In this document: one piece after another, positions 8,191 through 16,804 of the stretch | How the letters are laid out: every line of letters begins with the position of its first letter | Position numbering within the stretch: the first letter of the stretch is position 1 | From: Planctomycetota bacterium | Lineage (GTDB): Bacteria; Planctomycetota; UBA1135; JACQFD01 | DNA length: 45,278 bases | Direction of reading: 5' to 3' | Assembly (NCBI GenBank): GCA_016200225.1 | Contig: JACQFD010000035.1 | Location: forward strand, 1 to 45,278 | Program-made: the position numbers and the translations under genes | The notes under the pieces: model-generated | Databases searched by the model: none | What the model was told of the DNA's origin: nothing | The model's input: the letters and a program-made list of their open reading frames with translations, nothing else

Positions 8191-9233
8191 CGCGCGGAAT
8201 ATTTACAGATCGCGAATTGAAGCACGATTCTATACAATCCAAATTGTTTACTTTCGAAGCCGCCGTGATGCGCGCGTGGGCGCATGCGCTCGCGAAAATT
8301 CATATTCTTTCGGTCACCGAATTCGAGGACGCGGAGTCGGCGCTCGCGGAAATCTGCGACCGAATTGTAAACGATCCGCCCGCCGCCCTTGATTTCGATC
8401 CGCGCGCGATCCGCGAACGCCTCAACCGCGAAATAACAAATCGACCGGGCGTATCCTTGGATAAGATCACGCAGGGGATGTCGGCGCGCGAACGCGACGT
8501 CACCGTGTTCCGGTTGTGGATGCTCGATGCCGGGCGAGCCATGCGCGAATCCATACAATCGTGCGCCGACGCGCTCGCGCGGCTCGCGCGGCGATCGCGA
8601 AATTATGTTATCATGCCGAAGACTTTACAATTGGAGGAGCCGACGCTCTTCGGCCATTGGATCCTCTCGCGAATGGATATGTTCGCGCGCGACGCGTTGC
8701 GCGTTCGCGACATTCTCGACCGCTGCGACGAATGCGCGCTCGGGAGCGGCGACGGCGCCGGCTGCGCGCTTCCGATCGAGCGCGAGGAACTGGCGGCCGA
8801 ACTCGGATTCTTAAGAGCGTCGGAAAACGCGCTCGACGCCGTGCAGAATCTCGAATTCGCGTGGGAACTCGCGTCGGCGGCGAATATTATATTAACACAT
8901 ACGGCGGAAATCGACGCGCTGGAGGAAATCTTACCATCCGAGGCGGCGTCGCGGCGTTCGACGCGCGCCGCCGCGCCCGAGACGCCACGGCCGGAGGCCG
9001 CCGCCGCGAAAACGTACTTTTTCGACATCATGACGAATACGATCTGTAAACTCGACGACGCCGCCGCGTGGATCGGCACGATCGAGGTGCGCGGACGGCT
9101 GACGCCCCTCGACCGCGCCGAAGAAGCCGTGCGGAATAGCATATTAAACAAAAAAGCGCAGGGCGGAACCGCGCCGGAAATCGTCGACCGGCGGATCGCC
9201 GTTTCGCGCGCCGGCGCGGACCCCGCCGAATAA
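8187..9233 (+). CDS. Argininosuccinate lyase-like protein lacking the signature loop
   Basis: The 348 residues resemble the fumarase/aspartase superfamily, especially ArgH: LQLEEPTLFGHWILSRMDMF (147-166) corresponds to the HLQPAQPxxFGH helix, and LGSGDGAGCALPIERE (185-200) to the LGSGALAG segment, followed by a typical NALDAVQNLEF stretch. After about residue 240, where ArgH carries GSSxMPQKxNP, there is instead an Ala/Pro/Arg-rich linker and a short C-terminal domain. The protein is about 100 residues shorter than ArgH. The key His of the first motif reads as Leu/Gln here. It is probably not an active lyase. The GTG start overlaps the CDF stop, so the two may act together; the role is unknown. 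Confidence 0.6.
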   Translation: MTRGIFTDRELKHDSIQSKLFTFEAAVMRAWAHALAKIHILSVTEFEDAESALAEICDRIVNDPPAALDFDPRAIRERLNREITNRPGVSLDKITQGMSARERDVTVFRLWMLDAGRAMRESIQSCADALARLARRSRNYVIMPKTLQLEEPTLFGHWILSRMDMFARDALRVRDILDRCDECALGSGDGAGCALPIEREELAAELGFLRASENALDAVQNLEFAWELASAANIILTHTAEIDALEEILPSEAASRRSTRAAAPETPRPEAAAAKTYFFDIMTNTICKLDDAAAWIGTIEVRGRLTPLDRAEEAVRNSILNKKAQGGTAPEIVDRRIAVSRAGADPAE

Positions 9234-9240
9234 TATACAA

Positions 9241-9930
9241 ATGCCGAAACTCATCCTCTGGGACATCGACGGAACGCTCGTATTCTTTCGCGGCGTCGGC
9301 CGCCGCGCCGCGGGCGGCGCGTTCGAGGAAGTCTTTAAGATTCAATCGGTGGCGGAGCGCACGGCGAACGTGCATTTCGCGGGCGCGACCGACGGCAGAA
9401 TTTTGCGCGAAATGGCCGCGTTTTGTAAGATCGCGTCGCGCGAATACGAGGAGCGCCTCGAGTTATTGAAGGAATCGTATCTTAGTAAATTACAATTGGA
9501 AATCGACCGATTCGCGCACGACGCCGTGCTGCCCGGCGCGGCCGACGCGATCGCCCTCGTCTCGGCGCGGACGGACTGCCGGCAGGCGCTGCTGACCGGA
9601 AATTACGAACGCGGCGCGCGCATTAAACTAAAACCGACCGGGCTCGATCATCATTTCAAAACAGGCGGTTTCGGCGACGATCATGAAGATCGTCGAATTG
9701 TTGCATCCGTCGCGCGCCGTCGCTCGTCGGAATATCATCGTATCGAAGTCGCTCCCGAGAATGTTATTGTCATCGGCGATACGATTCACGACGTCGACTG
9801 CGCGGTTGCAAACGGTTTTCGTTGCATCGCCGTCTGCACGGGACATGATACAAAAGAATCCCTCGCCGCCGCCGGCGCGCACGCCGTACTGAAGGACTTG
9901 ACCGAATTTAAGGATTCCTTAATCGATTAA
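9241..9930 (+). CDS. HAD superfamily hydrolase (phosphoglycolate phosphatase-like)
   Basis: A 229-residue haloacid dehalogenase-type phosphatase. Motif I is LWDIDGTL with nucleophile Asp8 and acid Asp10. Motif II is LLTGN at about 118-122, and motif IV is VIGDTIHDVDCA near 178. The insertion after motif I gives a helical cap, as in phosphoglycolate phosphatase and related PGP proteins. The ATG lies seven bases after the ArgH-like stop, so it is probably the third gene of the CDF operon. The family dephosphorylates small cytoplasmic phosphate esters; the real substrate is not evident. Its 3' end converges on the M1 peptidase gene. Confidence 0.9.
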   Translation: MPKLILWDIDGTLVFFRGVGRRAAGGAFEEVFKIQSVAERTANVHFAGATDGRILREMAAFCKIASREYEERLELLKESYLSKLQLEIDRFAHDAVLPGAADAIALVSARTDCRQALLTGNYERGARIKLKPTGLDHHFKTGGFGDDHEDRRIVASVARRRSSEYHRIEVAPENVIVIGDTIHDVDCAVANGFRCIAVCTGHDTKESLAAAGAHAVLKDLTEFKDSLID

Positions 9931-9943
9931 TACAATATTATAT

Positions 9944-11569
9944 CTAACGATGCAGCACCCATCGCCGCGGATCCAGCGCGATGGAATCGTAATGATCGAC
10001 GTCGAACTCGACGGAGGCCGCGCGGTTTTCGTCGAATCGGATTTCCTTCGTCCGCGCGACTCCGGCGGTTCTTATTTCGAGTTCGAACGCGCAGGGGAAT
10101 ACGGCGGTCGTCTGCCGTTGTTCGATCGTAATTGTTAGCTTTCCGGCGGCGTTCGATTTGGAGATCGGTTCGCTAAATACGGGGAATCCCTTCGTTCGCG
10201 TCCAGATTTCGATAAATTTACCAATATCTTTTCCCGCGCCCTCGCCGAACGCGCGCGCGAAATCCGCCGTGCGAATCGCGCGGCCGCCGTTTGTTTGTAT
10301 ATGACGATGAATGCCTTTCCAGAACGCCTCCTCGCCGGCGAACTTGCGCAGCGCGTGGAGCACGCACGCGCCTTTTTGATAACTCATCGCATTTAATAAT
10401 TCGTCCAATTTCTCCGGAATCGGACCGACGATGGGTTTTTCCTTCGTCATCGGTAACGCTAATAATGTGTCCTGCATTTCGCCCATGCGGCGCGCCAGTT
10501 CGGTCTCCGTTTTATTGTTATAGACCGCCTCGAAATAACTTGCAAATCCCTCGGAAAGCCAGACATCGCTCCAGTCGGCGATGCCGATCGAATCGCCGAA
10601 CCACTGATGCGCCAGTTCGTGCGCGTGAATGCCGGCATTCGGAACGCCAAGGTCGATTTTTTCATCGATAAAAATGCAGGCCGCGTTCTCAATGCCGCCG
10701 AATCGCGTCGGCACTTGAACATAACTTAACTTGGGATACGGGAACGGCGCGAGCGTCTTTTCGTAAAAATGAAGAATCGAGTCGATTTCCGCGAACTCGC
10801 GCTTCGCTTTTTCATAATTCCACGGATATACAAAATAATTCAAGTCTCCCTCGGGCGCGTTCGGGCTCGCGGCGGCGCGGTCGATGCATGCATACTCTCC
10901 GATCGCGAGCGCGATGAGATAGGTTGGAATCTCGACCGGCTCCTCGAATACCAACGATCCGTCGGCGCGCGTTTCCTTAAATTTACCGTTCGTGACGACG
11001 CGCATACCGGCCTTTGTAACAGATCCGTCGACGACGAGCGCGACGGCCGCGCGCCGGAGCGGATGATCCACGCCCGGAAGCCATGAGCGCGCCCAATCCG
11101 GCCAGCCATCTGTAAATAATACTTTATGCGCTTTGCCGTCGGGCGGTCCGCCCGCGTTTCGAAACGAAAGCCCGCGGCCGGGTTTTCCGGAATATTCGGC
11201 GTCATAAACGAAAGCCGCGCCCGCGTCGATCGCGGCTGGCAGCCGCGCGCGCAGCACGTCGCCGTCGCGAGTCGTCGCGGCGGCCTTTCCGTCGATTGTT
11301 AATGTTAATGGATTCGATCCAGTATAATGAATCGCGAATTCGTTCGATTTTTTTAACAAATGCGCGGCGGCGTGAACCTTTAGATCGACCGTTTCAGTAT
11401 CGAAGTGCGGATGAATATATATTTCGTATTTGTCAATATTCATGAACTCCTGGGGTTCCGGACGCGCCGTCTCGACGGCGGCGCCGGGAGTCTGCCATCC
11501 GATGCGAAGAACGATCGCGAGTGCTACAAACATCATTTCGGCGATTCTCGCCCGCGTCGGCCCCGTCAC
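9944..11569 (-). CDS. Secreted M1 family (aminopeptidase N-like) zinc metallopeptidase
   Basis: A 541-residue protein with an N-terminal export signal (hydrophobic stretch at about 11-31). The zinc site is HELAHQWFGD (His317, Glu318, His321) with the third ligand Glu340 in WLSEGFASYFE, the gluzincin spacing of M1 peptidases. The usual GxMEN exopeptidase motif is present as GGIENA (291-296), with Ile for Met. The order is an N-terminal beta domain, the catalytic domain, and a short C-terminal domain. M1 enzymes of this size lack the long helical ERAP-type C-terminus. It probably trims peptides outside the cytoplasm. It is divergent from the ThuA-DUF1080 gene, with 70 bases between the starts. 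Confidence 0.9.
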   Translation of the reverse strand: MTGPTRARIAEMMFVALAIVLRIGWQTPGAAVETARPEPQEFMNIDKYEIYIHPHFDTETVDLKVHAAAHLLKKSNEFAIHYTGSNPLTLTIDGKAAATTRDGDVLRARLPAAIDAGAAFVYDAEYSGKPGRGLSFRNAGGPPDGKAHKVLFTDGWPDWARSWLPGVDHPLRRAAVALVVDGSVTKAGMRVVTNGKFKETRADGSLVFEEPVEIPTYLIALAIGEYACIDRAAASPNAPEGDLNYFVYPWNYEKAKREFAEIDSILHFYEKTLAPFPYPKLSYVQVPTRFGGIENAACIFIDEKIDLGVPNAGIHAHELAHQWFGDSIGIADWSDVWLSEGFASYFEAVYNNKTETELARRMGEMQDTLLALPMTKEKPIVGPIPEKLDELLNAMSYQKGACVLHALRKFAGEEAFWKGIHRHIQTNGGRAIRTADFARAFGEGAGKDIGKFIEIWTRTKGFPVFSEPISKSNAAGKLTITIEQRQTTAVFPCAFELEIRTAGVARTKEIRFDENRAASVEFDVDHYDSIALDPRRWVLHR

Positions 11570-11639
11570 AACTCCGATTCCCGCGGAATCGCGGCGTTCG
11601 CGAATGGAGCTTGGCGCGCGGCCCTGCTAGACTCTTCGC

Positions 11640-13013
11640 ATGATCCGAGCGCACATACTCGTTTTCTTAACATTCATTCCGTTGTTCGCATTCGCGCCGC
11701 GCGAGACCGGAAACGCGCCGGCGTCCGCGCCGGCCAGCGGTGCGCCCGTTTCTTCAGCCGCGGACGCGCGCGCCGAGGGGATGCGCGCGCTCGTCCTCGT
11801 CGGCGGCGAGCATCACGCGGTCGAGGCGAACACGGCGAGCGTCGTCGATATTCTTAAAAATGGCGGCGTTAAATTATCAAAAGTGGATTTCGTCCGCATC
11901 GACGCGCCGCCACCCGGCAAACCGTCCGCCGAAAAAGCGACGCTCGCCTCCAATCCCGATGTATTGAAGGATCCTGAGTTAAATAATAAATACGATATTA
12001 TTTTTCAATACACCCAGGACAGTTATATCGAAAAACTCGACTCCGACCACGTCGACGGATTGTTAAACTTCGTCCGCTCGGGAGGATCGTGGATCGGCTG
12101 GCACTGCGCGTCGGATACATTTAAAACCTATCCGGAATATATCAAAATGGTCGGCGGCCGCTTCGAAACGCATCCGGCCTACGGCCCTGTGAAAATCCAG
12201 CGCGTCGCCACGACGTCGCCGGTCGGCGAAGGCGTCGAGGATTTCGAGACGCCCGATGAATTGTATTTTCTGGCCGACGCGCCCGCCGCCGACAAGGAAC
12301 TCATACTTGTCGCGAACAGTCCGGGCGGAAAAACGCGCCCCGTCGCGTGGACCAAACGGTACGGCGCCGGAAAAGTATTTTATACGACGCTCGGCCACGG
12401 CCCCGAAGTTTACAAAAATCCGATGTTTCAAAAACTGATTGTGAACGCGGCGACCTGGGCGTCGTACAAGGGCAACGGCGCCGTCGAGAACGGCGCGATC
12501 GTATTATTTAATAATCACGATCTCGAGGGCTGGACGATGTGCGGGCCGGGGCGTTTCGTCGTCGACAAGGGCTCCGTCGTCACGGCGGGCGGCATGGGAA
12601 TGTTATGGTATGACCGACGCTCGTTTCGCGATTTCACGATCGATCTCGAATGGAGCGTCGGGCGCAAAGAGGACAATTCGGGCGTTTTTGTAAGATTCCC
12701 CGCGCCGATGAACCCGTGGACGGCGGTGTACCAGGGATATGAAATACAAATCGGCGATACTTTCGATGCGAAACACAACACCGGTTCCGTCTACGATTTT
12801 AAGGAACCGACTTCCGTGCCGACGAAACCCGTCGGCGAATGGAACAAATACCGAATCTCCGTCAAGGGTCAGAAATATACAATTTACGTCAACGACGAGA
12901 AAGTGAACGAATACGAGGGCAGCCGGTCTCTCGAAGGCCACATCGGCCTGCAAAACCACGACAACGACTCGCACGTTCGTTTTCGCAATATTAAGATAAC
13001 CGAATCGCGCTGA
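11640..13013 (+). CDS. Secreted ThuA-like plus DUF1080 (3-keto-disaccharide hydrolase-type) protein
   Basis: The 457 residues start with a signal peptide (MIRAHILVFLTFIPLFAFA). Residues about 48-280 form a ThuA-like, glutamine-amidotransferase-fold domain (ALVLVGGEHHAVEA, SGGSWIGWHCASDTF, GAGKVFYTTLGHG). Residues about 290-457 form a DUF1080/concanavalin-like domain (IVLFNNHDLEGWTM, DNSGVFVRFPAP, GHIGLQNHDNDSHVRFRNIKI). This domain pair is abundant in Planctomycetota and Verrucomicrobiota. DUF1080 proteins have been linked to 3-keto-glycoside cleavage, and ThuA proteins to trehalose utilisation. The substrate here is unknown. It converges with the cupredoxin-like gene downstream. Confidence 0.9.
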   Translation: MIRAHILVFLTFIPLFAFAPRETGNAPASAPASGAPVSSAADARAEGMRALVLVGGEHHAVEANTASVVDILKNGGVKLSKVDFVRIDAPPPGKPSAEKATLASNPDVLKDPELNNKYDIIFQYTQDSYIEKLDSDHVDGLLNFVRSGGSWIGWHCASDTFKTYPEYIKMVGGRFETHPAYGPVKIQRVATTSPVGEGVEDFETPDELYFLADAPAADKELILVANSPGGKTRPVAWTKRYGAGKVFYTTLGHGPEVYKNPMFQKLIVNAATWASYKGNGAVENGAIVLFNNHDLEGWTMCGPGRFVVDKGSVVTAGGMGMLWYDRRSFRDFTIDLEWSVGRKEDNSGVFVRFPAPMNPWTAVYQGYEIQIGDTFDAKHNTGSVYDFKEPTSVPTKPVGEWNKYRISVKGQKYTIYVNDEKVNEYEGSRSLEGHIGLQNHDNDSHVRFRNIKITESR

Positions 13014-13028
13014 GCGCTCGCGCGAACC

Positions 13029-13526
13029 TCAATCGCGCTTGCGCAGCCTGAGATCGACGCGCGTCTCCGCGCGCGCGGCCACGGCGGCGGGCTCCTTGTC
13101 GACGCCGAGGTCCGGTTCGTCGGCGCAGATCGTTAACGTTCCGGCGGGCAGTCCCGCGATTCTAAATTTTCCCTCCGCGTCCGAAATTGTATAATACGGG
13201 TGCGCGAACACGAGCAGATCGCCGGTTTCGCCGGCGTGCATCGCGCAATTTAAATGAATGCGTTGAAATTGCGGCAAGCGCGCCTTCCCGAGCGCGCGCC
13301 GCGGAAAACAAATCGTCGTCGACTCGAGAATCGGGCGATTGAACAGATAGCCGCGCCGCTCCGTCGCGGCCATCGTCGTGTGCGCGATCCGGTCGCGCGC
13401 CCGGACGCGGATTGGTTGATAAAATCTGGCCGTCGCGAACGCGGGCGCGAATCCTCCGGGGCCGAGGGCCGGACCCGTCCGCGCGGAAGCCGGTTCAGCA
13501 CCATTTCCAGTCTTTATATTGTTCAC
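13029..13526 (-). CDS. Cupredoxin/carboxypeptidase-regulatory-like protein, N-terminus uncertain
   Basis: The C-terminal half (about residues 93-165) matches the pattern seen in methylamine-utilisation-like and plastocyanin-like proteins: HLNCAMHAGETGDLLVFAHP, then YYTISDAEGKFRIAGLPAGT. The Cys and His of NCAMHAG, with an upstream His in DRIAHTTM, could bind copper. The N-terminal part is Ala/Pro/Arg-rich and has no signal peptide, although relatives are exported. The ATG at 13526 lies inside the end of the acyl-CoA ligase gene (overlap of 32 bases). The gene may be 5'-truncated, frameshifted, or misread at its start. Function is uncertain. Confidence 0.5.
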   Translation of the reverse strand: MNNIKTGNGAEPASARTGPALGPGGFAPAFATARFYQPIRVRARDRIAHTTMAATERRGYLFNRPILESTTICFPRRALGKARLPQFQRIHLNCAMHAGETGDLLVFAHPYYTISDAEGKFRIAGLPAGTLTICADEPDLGVDKEPAAVAARAETRVDLRLRKRD

Positions 13527-15114
13527 GGAGCGCGGTTTTCTTAAATTTACCGATGGAAGTCTTTGGAATCTCGGATACGAAGACGAACGCGTCGGGAATC
13601 TGCCATTTCGCGAAATGTCCCGAGAGGAATTCCGACAATTCGGCGGCCGTGACTTCCGAATGCGCGCGCCGCGCGACGACCGCGAGCGGCCGTTCCTGCC
13701 ATTTCGGATGCGGCACCGCGACGACCGCGGCCTCGTGCACGCCCGGATGGCCCATGATCGCGTTTTCGAGATCGACGCTACTGATCCACTCGCCGCCCGA
13801 TTTGATAAGATCTTTTGCTCGATCTGTAATACAAATATAACCGTCCGCGTCGATCGTGGCGACGTCGCCCGTTTTGAACCAGCCGTCGGCCGTCCAACGG
13901 TCGGCCGTTTCCGGATTATTATAATACGAGGCGGCGACCCACGGTCCGCGCACCTGCAACTCGCCGGGATCGCGACCGCCCCACGCGACGACGGCGCCGC
14001 CCGCGTCGACGACGCGCGTCTCCATGAACGGCACCGACCAGCCCTGTTTGCATCGCGTTTCGAATTGTTGACATTCCGGCAAAGATAACAAATTGGATTT
14101 TAACGATCCGAACGTCGCGACCGGCGAAGTCTCGGTCATTCCCCATGCGTGCATCAACTTAATATTAAATTTCTCGAGCGCGCGCAGAAGCGCGGCGGGC
14201 GGCGCGGCGCCGCCGACGACGGCCCGCAGCGTATTCTTTATTTTCCACCGCGTGGGCTGCGCCTCGAGCGCGTCGCGCACGGCGATCCAGATCGTCGGAA
14301 TCGCGCCCGTAACTGTTATATTCTCCGAAACGATCAAATCCAGAATCGCCGCCGGGTCGAAATGCATTCCCGTCAACACTAATTTTGCGCCCGTGAACAC
14401 CGCCGAATGCGGCAGCCCCCAGCCGTTCACGTGAAACATCGGCGAAATAACAAGTACGGCGTCGTGCTGCGAAATTCCGAACGCGTCGGGCATCACTTCG
14501 GCAAATGTATGCAATACGATCGACCGATGCGAATAAACCACTCCCTTCGACCGGCCGGTCGTTCCCGAAGTATAACACATCGCAGCCGGGTCGTCTTCAT
14601 TTAGAATCGGATATGTGAAATTACCGTTCGCGCCCGCGATCAGCGATTCATAATGATCGGCGCCGGCGGGCAGCGGAGCGCCCGGCGCCGCGCCCGCGAC
14701 CCACACGCGCTCGAACGCCGCTTGATTCTTTATTTTTTCGAGCAGCGGCAGCAACGCGGCGTCGATAATTAAGAATCGGTCGCCGGCGTGCCGCACGATA
14801 TAAGCAATCTCGTCGGGATGCAGCCGTATGTTGACGGGATGCACGACGCCGCCCGCCGCGGGAACGCCAAAATACGCCTCGAGATGAACTGTATCATTCC
14901 ACAAAAACGTGGCGACGCGGTCGCCCTTGCGAAGCCCCGATTTCATCAGCGATTCCGCGAGCGCGCGCGACCGATTATAAAAATTACCGATCGTCGTCCG
15001 CGCGATCGACCGGTCGGGGCGCCGTTCCACGATTTCCGTTCGCTCGAAATAAGCTCCCGCGCGCTCGAGCACGCACGAAAGCGTCAGCGGAAACCGCATC
15101 ATCGTGCTTTCCAT
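13495..15114 (-). CDS. Medium/long-chain fatty acid-CoA ligase (AMP-binding family)
   Basis: A 539-residue adenylate-forming enzyme. Visible core motifs are CYTSGTTGRSKGVVYSH (P-loop), AWGMTETSPV, the ELQVRGPWV region, WFKTGDVATID and the C-terminal PKTSIGKFKK with the catalytic Lys. It activates carboxylic acids with ATP and transfers the acyl group to CoA. The overall pattern (MFHVNGWGLPHS, TRCKQGWSVPF) is closest to AlkK/FadD3-type medium- or long-chain ligases. It diverges from an aldehyde dehydrogenase of the aromatic-CoA ring-cleavage type, with 86 bases between the starts. This suggests acid or aromatic catabolism, but the substrate is not determined. Confidence 0.88.
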   Translation of the reverse strand: MESTMMRFPLTLSCVLERAGAYFERTEIVERRPDRSIARTTIGNFYNRSRALAESLMKSGLRKGDRVATFLWNDTVHLEAYFGVPAAGGVVHPVNIRLHPDEIAYIVRHAGDRFLIIDAALLPLLEKIKNQAAFERVWVAGAAPGAPLPAGADHYESLIAGANGNFTYPILNEDDPAAMCYTSGTTGRSKGVVYSHRSIVLHTFAEVMPDAFGISQHDAVLVISPMFHVNGWGLPHSAVFTGAKLVLTGMHFDPAAILDLIVSENITVTGAIPTIWIAVRDALEAQPTRWKIKNTLRAVVGGAAPPAALLRALEKFNIKLMHAWGMTETSPVATFGSLKSNLLSLPECQQFETRCKQGWSVPFMETRVVDAGGAVVAWGGRDPGELQVRGPWVAASYYNNPETADRWTADGWFKTGDVATIDADGYICITDRAKDLIKSGGEWISSVDLENAIMGHPGVHEAAVVAVPHPKWQERPLAVVARRAHSEVTAAELSEFLSGHFAKWQIPDAFVFVSEIPKTSIGKFKKTALREQYKDWKWC

Positions 15115-15200
15115 GGGCGCATCGTATCAGCCGCCGCGCCAACGTCTCCGGCCGGTAGCTGAAAAAACGCGCGCGCCGCGTAGAATCCGCGGAATCTCCC

Positions 15201-16736
15201 ATGCAAATACTCGAAAGCTACGTGCAAGGCGGCTGGCGCGCCGGTTCCGGCGCCGCCGCGAATCTTTATAATCCCACGACCGAGGAAACGATCGCGGCCG
15301 CGTCGAGCGGAGGCATCGATTTTTCGGCGGCCCTCGCGTTCGCGCGCGCGCGCGGCGGTCCGGCGCTCCGCGAGATGACGTTCGGGCAGCGCGGAAAAAT
15401 GTTAAAAACGCTCTCGGCGGCCGTGCACGCGCACCGCGACGAATTGATAGAACTATCCATTCGCAACGCGGGGACGACGCGCGGCGACGCGAAGTTCGAC
15501 ATCGACGGCGCGTCGGGCACGCTCGCGGCTTATGCACAATACGGCGAGGCGCTCGGCGAAAAAAGAATATTAAACGATGGCGAAAGTGTACAATTAGGCC
15601 GCGGCGCGCGATTTTGGGGACAACACATCCTCGTGCCGCGTCTCGGCGCGGCCGTGCACGTGAATGCGTTCAATTTTCCGGCGTGGAATATGTTAGAAAA
15701 GGCCGCGTGCGCGCTGCTCGCGGGAACGCCCGTGATCGAAAAACCGGGCACGCCGACGGCGATGGTCGCGTGGCGCATTGCACAAATCCTGATCGAAACC
15801 GGCGCGATGCCGGCGGGGGCGTTTCAGTTCATCGCGGGTTCCGCGGGCGATTTGTTAGATCACATGGGACCGCAGGACTGCCTCGCGTTCACGGGTTCGT
15901 CGGCGACGGCGGCGCGCATCCGCGGCAATGCGAATTTGATAAATCATAATATTCGCGTGAACATCGAGGCCGATTCGCTGAACGCAACAATTCTTGCCGC
16001 GGACGTGTCCGCCGATTCGGATACATTCCGGTTATTGATACAAAACGTCGCGCTCGACATGACGCAGAAAACCGGACAGAAGTGCACGGCCACGCGCCGC
16101 GTACTCGTGCCGCGCGCGCGCGTCGACGAAGTCGCCGCCGAACTTGTCGAATCGTTAAATATGATAAAACTCGGCGACCCCGCCGGCGCCGACACGCGCA
16201 TGGGGCCCGTCGCTTCGAAATCACAATTCGCCGATGTGCGCGCGGGCATCGACCGCCTCGCGGCGGGCGCGAAAATCGCGTGCGGCGGTTCGAAGCCCGC
16301 GCGCGACAAAGGTTATTTTATCGCGCCAACCTTAATGATCGCGAACGACGCGCGCAGCGTGGTCGTGCATACCGAAGAGGTCTTTGGCCCCGTCGCGACG
16401 ATCGTTCCCTACGACGGCGGCGCCGACGAAGCGGCCGAAATCGCGGGCCTCGGCGGCGGCGGCCTCGTCGCGAGTATTTATAGTAACGATCCGGCGTGGT
16501 CGGAGCGCGCGATATTACAATTGAGCCCGTGGCACGGCCGCGTGTGGGCCGCGAGCGACAAAATGGCCGAACAATCGATCCCTCCGGGCCTCGTGCTGCC
16601 GTCGATGATCCACGGCGGCCCGGGCCGCGCCGGCGGCGGCGAGGAACTCGGCGGTCTGCGCGGCCTTTCGTTTTATTTACAACGAACGGCGGTGCAGGCG
16701 TTCAAGGGGCATCTCGATTCGAGTTTTGCGAAATAG
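15201..16736 (+). CDS. Aldehyde dehydrogenase of the BoxD/PaaZ type
   Basis: The 511 residues form a single aldehyde dehydrogenase domain. The catalytic Cys lies in KTGQKCTATRRVLVP, the Glu in NIEADSLNA, and VNAFNFPAWNMLEKAACALL marks the NAD(P)-binding fold. The C-terminal GLSFYLQRTAVQAFKG is characteristic of the PaaZ dehydrogenase domain and of BoxD, the 3,4-dehydroadipyl-CoA semialdehyde dehydrogenase of aerobic benzoyl-CoA degradation. The length fits BoxD, without the hydratase domain of PaaZ. No other box or paa gene is in the window, so the physiological substrate is an inference. It is divergent from the acyl-CoA ligase gene. Confidence 0.82.
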   Translation: MQILESYVQGGWRAGSGAAANLYNPTTEETIAAASSGGIDFSAALAFARARGGPALREMTFGQRGKMLKTLSAAVHAHRDELIELSIRNAGTTRGDAKFDIDGASGTLAAYAQYGEALGEKRILNDGESVQLGRGARFWGQHILVPRLGAAVHVNAFNFPAWNMLEKAACALLAGTPVIEKPGTPTAMVAWRIAQILIETGAMPAGAFQFIAGSAGDLLDHMGPQDCLAFTGSSATAARIRGNANLINHNIRVNIEADSLNATILAADVSADSDTFRLLIQNVALDMTQKTGQKCTATRRVLVPRARVDEVAAELVESLNMIKLGDPAGADTRMGPVASKSQFADVRAGIDRLAAGAKIACGGSKPARDKGYFIAPTLMIANDARSVVVHTEEVFGPVATIVPYDGGADEAAEIAGLGGGGLVASIYSNDPAWSERAILQLSPWHGRVWAASDKMAEQSIPPGLVLPSMIHGGPGRAGGGEELGGLRGLSFYLQRTAVQAFKGHLDSSFAK

Positions 16737-16804
16737 GCCGCGGGAATGCCGTCGCCAGGGCGTTTTATAATTGAACGCTCGCGCCGCTCTGATATATTAA
16801 CGTT

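Noticed and set aside
15114..16736. A complete benzoyl-CoA (box) degradation cluster
   Set aside because: Only a BoxD-like dehydrogenase and an acyl-CoA ligase are present; no boxA, boxB or boxC-like gene was seen.
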